Source: Chaetomium olivaceum
Lineage: Eukaryota; Ascomycota; Sordariomycetes; Sordariales; Chaetomiaceae
Length of the DNA stretch: 64,000 bases
Direction: 5' to 3'
NCBI GenBank assembly: GCA_039881045.1
Contig: JAYWVB010000002.1
Coordinates: forward strand, 1,240,001-1,304,000
Shown: piece by piece, positions 1 to 9,797 of the stretch
How the letters are laid out: each line of letters starts with the position of its first letter
Numbering within the stretch: the first letter of the stretch is position 1
The notes under the pieces: generated by a model
Seen by the model: the letters and a program-made list of their open reading frames with translations, nothing else
The model's database searches: none
Told to the model about the DNA's origin: nothing
Translations under genes and position numbers: made by a program

Positions 1-1750
1 ATCCATCACCACCACCAACAACCACAACAACCACGCCACCGTCGCCGTAACCCAATGATTCTTCAAATCCACCATCCCCCCCTCCCCACCACCACCCTCC
101 CCACCCCCATCCCCTTCCCCCTCAACAACAACCACCCGCATAAACCTCCTCCCCCCCGTATACCACACCACCGGCAGCGTCACGGGCACCAGCGCAATCG
201 CCAACAGGTAATTACACGCCACCAGCGCCCTGCCCAACCCCTCCCGACCCACCGCGAGCGCTATCACCAGCGCGGGGATGATGGCCACGCACCGCGTCAC
301 CAGCCGCCGCACAAAGGGCGACAGCCGGATGGCGAAGGCCCCCTCCATGACCACCTGCCCGGCCACGGTGGAGACGACCCCCGCGCTGATGCCGGAGAAG
401 AGCAGCGAGACGGCGAAGAGCGTGGCGGCGGTCGGCGAGATCAGCGTGTGGAAGAGGGCGTGCAGCGTGTACAGGTCTTCGGAGGAGGAGGAGTCTGAGG
501 AGGCATCTTGGTCTTCTTCTGATGGTTCTGATGATGAGGGGGGGTGGTAGAAGGCGGTGCCGGCGATGATGAGGAGGGCCGAGTTGACGAAGACGGCGAC
601 GGTGAAGAGGGTCGCGCAGAGCTCGGCGATGGAGTAGCGGAGGCAGGCGCGGATGGCGGAGAGGGAGGGGCGGTAAGGGGGTGGTTGGGTGAGGGTGGAT
701 GAGCTGGAGGTGGGGGATGCGGAGGCAGGGGTGGTTGTCGTGGTGTTGGCGGCGGCGGCAGCAGCGGTGGTGGTGGGAGGGTGGTGGTGGTGCTTTGCGT
801 CAAAGTCGTACAGGCGCGACCGCGAGAGGGCAGTGCCGACGTACAGCGCGTGCGGCATGAGGGTGCCCCCCAGGATGGCGCACATCTCGTACAGGCCCGT
901 GTCGACAAAGACCTCGCGCGAGGGGAGGAAGCCGCGGAAGACGGGTCCCGCGGGCGGCGAGACCATGGAGAGCGCCACGCAGAGCGTCACAAAGACGGCC
1001 GCGACGAGGAGCGCCACGAAAACCTCGAAGATGCGCACGCGGCGGAGCTCGCCCGTGGGCGTGTAGAAGAGCAGGATGAGCAGCGTGTCGACCACAGACA
1101 GGACGCATGCCGCCGGGAGTGGGAGCCCCGGGATGAGGATGTTGAGCGCGATGGATTGGCCGATGACCTGGCCGAGGTCCGTGGCGATGATGCTCGCCTC
1201 GGCGATTGCGTAGATGATGAGCTCGAGCCAGCGGGGGAGGTAGCGATGGTTCAGCTGGGCGAGGTCCATGCCGGTCACGGTGCCGAGTTTAATACACAGG
1301 GACTAGAGGTGTCAGCCAGTTAGCTTTTTGATGGGGTATTGCAAACGACCATACCTGGACGTAGATGGCAATGATGTTCGACACCAGCACCATGAACAGC
1401 AGCTTATACTGGAACGAGCTCCCAGAGGCAATGGCAGTCTGGTAATTATCTGGGTCAACATAGGCCACGCTGATGATGGCGCCCGGCCCGAGGAACTTGA
1501 AGAAGGTCCAGATCTTAGACCAGAACGAGTCCGACTCGGCTGTCGGTGGGGCACGGTGCTGATAGACAGGAGACCGGACACTGCTCTCGGTTCCAAGGAC
1601 AGCCCAGGATTTAAGCCTGGCCAGCCATGGCTTCTGGGCTGGCTCGCTGTGGATGGGCAGAAAGTCCACGTCGTGAAGGGTTTCCTTCTTGTCTGAGCCA
1701 AGATCGTGGGCCGGTGCCGGACTGGGGGTAATGTGGGCGCCGTCTCCCAT
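1..1750 (-). CDS. NRAMP-family divalent metal transporter (3' end beyond window)
   Basis: Proton-coupled Mn2+/Fe2+-type transporter of the NRAMP/SMF family in a cell or organelle membrane. Exon 1 is 1355-1750 and exon 2 is 1302 down to the left edge, with a 52-bp GT-AG intron at 1303-1354 (phase 0). Exon 1 carries the TM1 signature GPGAIISVAYVDPDNYQTA; exon 2 continues with LGTVTGMDLAQ and the TM6 signature GTLMPHALYVGTAL. A His/Thr/Ser-rich loop follows TM6, and an acidic Ser/Glu/Asp loop lies between later hydrophobic segments. The start ATG at 1750 opens a hydrophilic N-terminal tail of about 65 residues, normal for fungal SMF proteins. The C-terminus lies left of base 1. The frame is continuous through all low-complexity loops. 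The metal-binding motif reads DPDN rather than the classical DPGN; I believe a fungal SMF clade has this form. The exact metal cannot be told. It is divergent from the cation exchanger at 4133. Confidence 0.93.
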
Positions 1751-4132
1751 GGCTACACCATTGGCCGGTTACCAGCAGTACGTGATGCTAAACTTGGAAG
1801 GTAAAACACGATAAGGACGCCGAGTGACACTGCAGATTGGAGGTTTCGAAGAAGTGTCTTGAATTCCTAGGAATCACGGGCCCAAGGAGGTGCGGGGACG
1901 GCTCGGGAATCTTGTATATAAGGTGCCGTACCGGGCGCCGGGTAGCATGAGCTGCAACCTCAATCGGGACGCCGGCTGCAGGATGCCGCTCCATGAGCAA
2001 ACAGGCTCACGGTGGCTATGAATGGCACGTTCTGAAGGGATATAACGTCTACCTATCGGCGAAGAAAGCTCGAGGGATAACGCAAACCGTTGAAAGACGA
2101 TTGCGACTTTGCAGCGGGCGTCATATCCCAGTACTGTTGAATGGATTGCATTATCCTTCATCACATTGCTCCTCATGTCCCCCCTTCCCCTCCCACCTCT
2201 CCTGGGGATGCAAACGCGAATCCTCCAATCAATGCCGGGCTCTCTCCAACTCGTTTGGTGTAACCCTGGTCTCAGCCCGACTTACAAGAGACGCCTGAAT
2301 GGCCCTGTTGGATTGTTACACTACGCCAGACAGAACACACCGTACTAGTTGTTCAAAAGACGGGGATCGTGTTACTGGTCTGTGAAAGAAAGTACATAGG
2401 TATCTGTCAAGTATTGGAGAATCTGCCCGGGATCACATCACCTATCTCGGAGAGGACGCACTGGTCCACAGTTGAATTGTATTTCACTTCAGTTTTGATA
2501 AGGGCAGGGAATTGAAGTTCCAGGGCACTGTAGACCTTTGGTTGGTGGGCCCTACAACGCCCGCTACAAGAAGAATGAAGGCGTTGGTACGGTGACGAGA
2601 CGGGTCTGCACCGCTCGTGACATTTCGTTGCTGGTCCTTGGTGAGATGACGTCTATGCCACCGGTGACGCTGGGGTCCTAATTACCAACTTTAATAAACA
2701 CCATGTAAGACAGCCCACCGGTGTTGCCTCTTCGCTGCCACTCTTCCTTCCTCGCTATCAGCGCGGTCACCTAGCTAACATGGAAGGGAGCACCCAGGAG
2801 TCTCGACTCATTGATCCAGAGGGAGATTGACTGGGAAACACATGGAAGATATGTGAAAAAGAACTTGCTCCTTGGCTTTGTCCAAGAGCTTGGGCAAAAC
2901 GTAGTGTTCGCGTAGTTCCATGCCCGCCAACCGATATATCTCAGGGAGCCTCTCGTTTGTTCACTTGTCTCGTTTGGGCCTGTGACCCCAAGAAGCGGGA
3001 TGTGTGATCGCCCCCTGTTGGGTTTTACATTTACAGCCTTGGGAAAGGGAGAGAGAGAGAAAAATAGCAGAGGAATAAAAGGACAAACTAAAATAACCAC
3101 ATAGCGAATGCCATTTTTCTGTATTCTTTTTCGCCTTTGTTTTGTCGTGAAGGCGACGTTGCCAATTGCAGGTTACATACCAAACAAACAATCATTCTTC
3201 ATACCTCAGCTTCCTCTTTTTTTATGATAATCCCCCTCCGGTTGGTGTAGGAGCGTACACAGAATTCAGGTTCGGTTAGCACAACCTCCACCATCATCCC
3301 CAACAATAGCGGCGACCAGCATGTTCGACTCAAACTTAAAAAAAATACCACAAAAAAGCTCACCGTCTAACCCTAGTCACCACGCGACTGAGAGGGAGAC
3401 GGCTACGAAAAACCCCACGGGTTTTGTCTTCGTGGGGAGACCACGTCTCGAATCCATGATGTAGCGCACAACTCCCCAAGTTGTAACCGCTGCGGCACCC
3501 GTACGGTACCTGGGGGGGTGGGTGACAGTTAAGCACGTGGAACTTCTATATCTAGTGTGGAAGGGCTCAGAGTTGGGATGGCGGGAAGGAGCGCGGTGAA
3601 GCGGGCGACGGGGGGTTGAGTTAGGACGGAAAGGGGGTTTGGTTGCCTGGGGCACCGAACCTGGAGGGAAGGGTGGGTAGGCATGTACTTATGCTGTATA
3701 GTATTCGCTCTACGTGTTTGATATGGTGTATGGCTTGGAGTTAATAATCTTGGGTAGGTACTCTTCGTGGTGAAGGAGTAGTAACGATGGGTGACCCCTT
3801 TAGATAGCACTGTTGACGTGGGAGGGCAATTCGAGGTTGAGCAAGCGGAAGAAAAGAATAGGAGACTGATATATAATATTGGCTAAAGACAGAGAGGCAA
3901 GATATATAACAAGAAACGGAATAGGAATTAGAGTGAAAAACAGGGAGTTATGAGGTTAGTTTGAGACATGGTCCAGTCTTCTGCGCGGCTAGTCAAGAGA
4001 GACAAGGCGTGTTGCTAAAACCGGTTTTGGTTGAGCCCCTCATATGTGCAATGCAACTTCATATGCTTCAATACAGGCTTACCAGATTCTGCGTGAATCC
4101 TTTACCCCGAGAGTTCCCCGCTCCCATTTACA
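1751..4132. other. Divergent intergenic region between two cation transporters
   Basis: This 2.4-kb stretch holds no gene I can support; the open frames in it are short and low-complexity. Visible items are a GA-rich run near 3047-3061 and a short inverted repeat at 3416-3440 (CCCCACG ... CGTGGGG, 11-nt loop). It must carry the promoters of both the NRAMP transporter and the CaCA exchanger. Confidence 0.6.
1915..1921 (-). promoter_or_regulatory. TATA-like box of the NRAMP gene
   Basis: A TATATAA-type element lies about 165 bp upstream of the transporter ATG, where a fungal TATA box could sit. The motif is nearly palindromic, so its orientation is not proven. It is assigned to the NRAMP gene only because it is the nearest gene. 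Confidence 0.3.
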
Positions 4133-5404
4133 ATGGCTGACGGCGATACTCTCTTGTTCAACATCTCAGCTTTCATTGCGGGCTTATTCCTCCTCCAATA
4201 TGGAGCTGACAAGTTCATTGACCACACAGCCATCGTGGCAGAGCGGTTGAATGTATCCCCTACTCTCATCGGGCTGCTCACTTGCGGCGCCGAGTGGGAA
4301 GAGGTGAGTTGCTTTGAATGCCACCAAAGTCAAAATATGTTACTGACCGTCCCAGCTTGTTGTCGTTGCCGTCGCTTTGAGTCAGAAGAACTCGAATCTA
4401 GCCCTCGGAAACATCATCGGCTCGTCAATAGCCAATGTTCTGTCTTCTTTCTCTCTAGGCCTCCTTTTCATGAACCGAGTGGAGTTCGACCGCAGTTCCA
4501 AGATTTACACCACCATTCTACTAGGAGCCACCTCGCTGTTTATAATCCTTCTTGTCGCGATCAAGGTGGTCCCCCAGTGGCTTACCGGCTCGTCACTAAT
4601 CGTCCTCTTTGTCGTCTACGTCGGATCAGTGGCGTATTTCATTTACCGGGGCACGTTGATTGCCCCGGAGAGTGACTCGGACAGCGACAGCGACGACAGC
4701 GATAATGACAGTGAGGCCGAGAATGGGGCCAATGACAGCGACAAGGAGAGAAACGATGACAACAGCCAACGAAGCAGCACATCAGCAGCAACAACCGCAC
4801 CCACCTAACCCCCCAGCACTCCCCAACAGACGAAGACGACGACCCCGAGCAAGGCCACCAACTCGCCCTCCTGGCTACTCCCCAACCCAAACGCCGCCGC
4901 CGCCCCAACCACCACCACCGCCATCACCGCCCACACAAACCCCTCCGCCACCACCTCCTCCTGCTAACACTCAACCTCGTCGCCCTCCTCCTCTCCAGCT
5001 ACGTCGTCGCGCACGCCGCCTCCACCCTCGGCCACGAACTAGGCTTGTCATCCACCGCCGTCGGCGCAACCCTCCTCTCACTCGCCACCACGCTGCCCGA
5101 GAAAGTCATCGCCGTGCTCGGCGGTGTGCGCAAGCAGCCGGGGATCCTGGTGGCGAACACGGTCGGGTCGAATATCTTCCTTGTGACGCTGTGCGCGGGC
5201 GTGTTGTTTCTGGGTGGGGAGGGGGAGGTGTTGGCTGGGGGGTGGACGTGGTTTGAGTTGGGGATGTGTTGGGCGGCGGCGGTGGTGGTTTTAGGGGTGG
5301 TGGTGTTTGGGGGGAGAAGGTGGATGGGGGTGGGGATGTTGGTGGGGTATGTAGGGTTTTTGGGGGTGGAGGTTTGGATGGGGAGGAGGGTTGATGATGA
5401 TTAG
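4133..5404 (+). CDS. Sodium/calcium-exchanger-family (CaCA) cation antiporter
   Basis: Membrane cation:Ca2+ (or cation:H+) exchanger, 366 aa as modelled: exons 4133-4303, 4356-4710 and 4830-5404. Both alpha repeats of the family are visible. Alpha-1 is GLLTCGAEWEELVVVAVAL followed by LALGNIIGSSIANVLSS. Alpha-2 is AVGATLLSLATTLPEKVIAV followed by ILVANTVGSNIFLVTL. They are separated by the usual acidic, Ser/Asp-rich cytoplasmic loop. Intron 1 (4304-4355) is GTGAGT...CAG. Intron 2 (4711-4829) is inferred, because the reading frame changes inside the acidic loop; GTGAGG at 4711, CTAAC at 4804 and CAG at 4827-4829 restore the frame exactly (phase 1). A base error in the repeat is the alternative. 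About ten hydrophobic segments fit the family. It is divergent from the NRAMP gene. Substrate ions are not determinable from sequence. Confidence 0.85.
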
Positions 5405-6265
5405 GTATTCGTATGGAGGTACGAAGTAATGTGGTGTTGTTGATGGATGAGATGAGTTCACTCTCGGTTGTGTTGGTATGGACGATTCTACCGAGGGTTA
5501 GGGTTCACTACTAGAACTTCTCCATAATGATCGACCGTTATCCTCAACGGCTGCCCTGAGGTGGTGCCTGAGTGCCCAGAAATGGAAGCATCCATGGAAT
5601 GCGCTGCAAACCATTGAGGGGTTGCATGGCACCTGATTATCCCGTCATTTTAGCACGTTTTAATGCCCGGCATCATCCCCCCCGGCATCATTCCCCACGG
5701 CAAGGCAGCGAATAGGACACGCTGTAATTATGTACGTTAGCGGATTAGCGGCAGGCATCCACTGCCGCTGCAGCTACTGGAGGTTCGCTAGGCTCGCTAG
5801 GCTAACCACGTCATCAGTCCGACCTGGGATGTCCAACCAGAGAATAAGGCTTCCTTTCCTCAACAGATTCCACGTTCCCCCGTCCAAAGGTCGATCCGGC
5901 TTGTTCCTCCGCCTCCGCCATGTCTCGGACCAATTCCCGACACTTTGTCCTCGAACTATTTGCACCCACGAAGCATTCACTTATGTCGTTGCTCTAGCTC
6001 CAAAGTGCCCCGACCGGCGGTGTAATGCTGCATGTGCTTGATCATTGGTCTTGACCATTGGTGCCGACGACGAATAGTCACCCGTCTACTGAACCAGCCA
6101 GTAGCAAGACAAAATACAGATCAGTATGTCCCCGCGCGACACGAATCAACATTCCCTTCTTGACAACCAGTCATACGCGATACGCGATGACTCATCCCAT
6201 CCATCCCCCCCTCCCGAATCCAACCAACTAACCCTCTAAACCTCTCCTCCCCAGATCCAACCACC
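5405..6265. other. Intergenic region before the DDHD gene
   Basis: The 861 bp between the exchanger and the phospholipase gene show no coding sequence or RNA gene that I can support. The last 60 bp before the ATG are C-rich and pyrimidine-rich, as is common just upstream of fungal start codons. Confidence 0.5.
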
Positions 6266-9200
6266 ATGACCACCCCCACGACAACCACCACAACACCAAC
6301 CACCACCACCACCCACCACACCCTCACCCCACCCTGCCGCCTCGCCCCAATCCCCTCTCCACCCCCGGCCCCCGGTCTCGAAGGCATCCCGCCCCTCCCC
6401 GCGCAATTCTTCTACGCCTCGCCCATCCCCATCGACGACCCCCTCTCGGCCGCCACCATCGCCGGATCAGGCGACGCCTCCCGACGCCCCGCCAAGCAGC
6501 TGCCGCTCCGGCCCTTTGCCGCCGCCGACAATGCCGCCCTCGAGCGCGCCTGGCTAGGCCTCGCGTCGGACCGCGACCGCCGCAACCATGCGCATGCCCG
6601 CCGCCGTCGTACCCGTGGCGATCGGAGTCCGAGCCCGGGCCTGTCGCGGGAGAATGCGGAGAAGTTGGCCGCGATCGTCGCGGCGCTGGCGGCCAAGCAT
6701 TGGGCGAAGCATGAGAGGGAGGGGCAGCTGGGCGGCGCGGGGACGCTTGCGGGTGGTGGTGGTCCTGCTGCGGATGGGGATGGGGATGGGGATGTGGGGG
6801 GAGCGCCGGGCGGTGGTGGGGTGCCGGTGTGTTGTGCCGAGCTGAGGATTGACGCGTCGGCGGAGTTGCGGAAGGAGTTTTGTGCGGTGACGAGGCGGCG
6901 GCAGCAGATTTTGGATCATGATCGCGTGCTGGAGGGCGTGATGGCGCAGTTGGCGAGGCTGAGGATGGAGGCGGATGGGGGGAAGCCTGTGCATGAGGTT
7001 GGGTGGGCGCTGGGTACTAGCCCGGCTCTGCATGTTGGGAGTCTGGGCGCCAGGTCGCCGACACCGCCTGTGGATGGCGCCCCCCTGGCGTCCAGCCTAC
7101 CGGCCGGGGGGGTTATTCCTGCCCGGCCGCCGGTGCTGGATGATGGCATCTCGGGCAAGCCGTTCGTGCGGGTGGAGTCGGCGCCGAGATCCAATAGGTC
7201 ATCTGGCGTGGGCACTCCGGATGATAGGGCGGCGGCGAGGAACGTGCTTCGGGGTAGGGCCAGAGGCGATAGCCGAGCATCTGCGCGTGGGCGACCAACC
7301 GCCGAACGGCTGGAGGATTCGGTCGAGGTGCCGGTGGGCATCTCTAGGCTGCACATGGTCTCGCTCCCGGTGCTCCAGATGAAGCCAATCTATTGGTCTC
7401 CCGTGAACGATATTGCCACTGTCTTGAGGGCAACTTGGTTCTATAGGTAAGCGCGTTTTACAGACAGTGTTAAAAAGCCAGGCTAATCCTTTTTGTAGAG
7501 ACACCATGGTACCCGTCGAGCCCAGCGTCGCAAACCAACTAGAAGCTGGCTACCGCGAACTTCGACCATGGACGGAAACATGGGCTGATGAACTGAGATC
7601 TGCACTCGACGTCGGCCCGCTTGGCGAGGAAAAGGTATCACACCGCCTGTGGCCCGAGGTTACCGACAAGCGGCAGAAAGGCAAAGACGGCCTGCCGCCA
7701 GAACCGCCGATATCTACCGACCCGTTTTGCGCTGCCAGGTGCTTCCGCGGAGAGGCGGCCACCGAGGGGTCCCTGGAGCCGGTCCACTCAGAGGAAGACA
7801 CGGCGCTCACGGCCCCCGAGGCCAGGCTGTACTCGAGGTCCTATGTTATTTACAAAGATGGATCCGCTGCCTTTTTGCTAAAACCGAGCCAGAAGCCGTC
7901 GGCCTATTATAACCGAAGACCTATTTCCAAGATTATGAAGGGCACAACCATAGGGCTGCCTGTCGTCCGCGGATTCGACCGGGCGGTTTGGGAACGGGTA
8001 AACGACAAGGGGGCGGCTTCGCGCAGCAAGAACACAACACCTATGACTCCGGCGGCGGAGCTGCGTCAGACTGCTGAACAGGGCGGCTGCCCAGGATGCC
8101 AAGTGGACAAGAACCGGGGCCAGGTCACCGACCTCGTCCTTATTGCCCACGGCATTGGCCAAAAGCTATCCGAGCGTGTCGAAAGCTTCCACTTCACCCA
8201 TGCGGTCAACGCTTTCCGGAGAGATATCAACATTGAGCTCGAGACCCCGAGCGTTAAATCTGTTCTTCGGCCAGAGCAAAACGGGATAATGGTGTTGCCG
8301 GTCAACTGGCGCCACCTCCTGAGTTTTGATGACAACAATCCCGCCAGTGAAGAGGATAGGTCAGCCTACTCTCCGGAAGGTTTCACTCTGAAAGACATCG
8401 AGCCGCCAACAATCCCTGCCGTGCGGAGTGATGATCTCGGATGTCATGTTCGACATCCCCTACTACATGTCTCACCTCAAACCGAAGATGATAGCCGCTC
8501 TTGTTGGCGAGGCCAACCGCGTCTACCGCCTCTGGTGCAGCAACAACCCAGGCTTCTCTGAGAAAGGTCGCGTCCACCTTATCGCACACTCCCTCGGTAG
8601 TGCCATGGCGATCGAAGTCCTCTCTAAACAACCACCCGTGTCCCCCGGCCGCTAGATCTCTCCACGCCAGGGCCGGACACGCGCTTTTTTGAGTTCGACG
8701 TAACCAACCTCTTCCTACTGGGTAGCCCAGCCGGCTTCTTCCTCCTCCTCGACCGCGGCGGCCTAGTGCCACGGCGTGGCCGGCTCAAGCCAGGCGCCGA
8801 CGTCGCCGACACGGTAGCCAAGGACGTGGTCGCCGACGTGGGCGTGTTCGGCTGTATCGCCGTCGACAACATCTACAATATCCTCGCCAAGGAAGACCCC
8901 ATCGCCTACCTCCTCAACGGCGCCATCGACCCCGTCTACGCAGCGGCCTCAAAGTCGCCTACGTTCCCAGCGTCAGCACCTCCTTCTTCAAATCCGTTGG
9001 CGGCGCCGTCCTCCGCGGCATCACCGGCTCCGGCGGCACCACCGCCAGCACAACCAACCCGCCACCGGCCACCACAACGACCCGCACAACACAACAACAA
9101 CAATAAAACCACCCACCTTCGCCCGCCTGCCGTCCCAGCTCGAGCTCGAAGTGCACGACTTTACCCGCGAAGAAGTCGCCGAGCGCAAGGCCTTTCTGTT

Positions 9201-9417
9201 GAACGACAACGGCCAGCTCGACTACTACCTGCGCTCGGGCGGCGGGCCCCTCGAGATGCAGTACCTCAACATGCTCAGCGCCCACACCAGCTACTGGACC
9301 AACCAGGATCTGATCCGTCTGTTGTGCGTCGAGATTGGTCGCGTGCCGGGTCGGGAGCATGCGCTGGCGGGGATGCGCGCGGTGAAGGTCAAGGGAAGGT
9401 TTGTGGGGCAGCTTTAG
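6266..9417 (+). CDS. DDHD-domain phospholipase (PLA1-like), frame broken at four sites
   Basis: Intracellular phospholipase of the PA-PLA1/DDHD family (yeast relative DDL1), expected at mitochondria or other membranes and acting on glycerophospholipids. Exon 1 is 6266-7446, a 52-bp intron lies at 7447-7498 (branch CTAAT, acceptor TAG), and exon 2 runs to 9417. The N-terminal part has the WWE-like block ATWFYRDTMVPVEP. The lipase core has LIAHGIGQKLSERVESFHF and the nucleophile motif HLIAHSLGSAM. The DDHD block has DVTNLFLLGSPAGFFLLL, LNDNGQLDYYLRSG and MLSAHTSYWTNQDLIR. These pieces lie in different frames. One base is extra near 8428-8433, and one is missing near 8642-8646 (C run), near 8947 and near 9102. 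Each break lies between blocks that match the family in order, so the ancestral gene is about 1040 aa. Because other genes here show the same kind of break, sequence error is more likely than a pseudogene, though four in one gene keeps decay open. The residue after LYxx in the linker is Pro/Thr/Gln-rich. It is convergent with RAD3. Confidence 0.82.
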
Positions 9418-9797
9418 GTTTTGGGGGTGATTGTGATGTTTGTTTCGTTGTTCTTGGTGGTTTGTTTTTGGGCTTGGGATTGGGCATGGGCAGGGTTGGT
9501 ATTATTACATACAGTAGCATGGCGTTGGGATTTGATTGTGTGTGTGTGTGGTGGGTATGGATTCGGATTTTGGAGTGGTGTTTCGGGAAGCAGAAGCAGG
9601 ATTTTGTCGCGGCCAGGTTACGACCGGGTGTATGGACGGACTACCATGGTAGACAGACTCCTCTTTATTTAATAGATACCCCTGGGTTAGAAGACTAGAT
9701 CATAGCCGAGGTGTGTCTTGGTTCTATCCCCCTTTCTTTTCTGCGTGCATTATCCTAGTACTATGAGACACGTCGACTACCACCAACTCACCTTCAC

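Noticed and set aside
3416..3440. Hairpin CCCCACG...CGTGGGG as a terminator or RNA gene
   Set aside because: Only a 7-bp stem with no surrounding structure; such inverted repeats occur by chance in GC-rich spacers.
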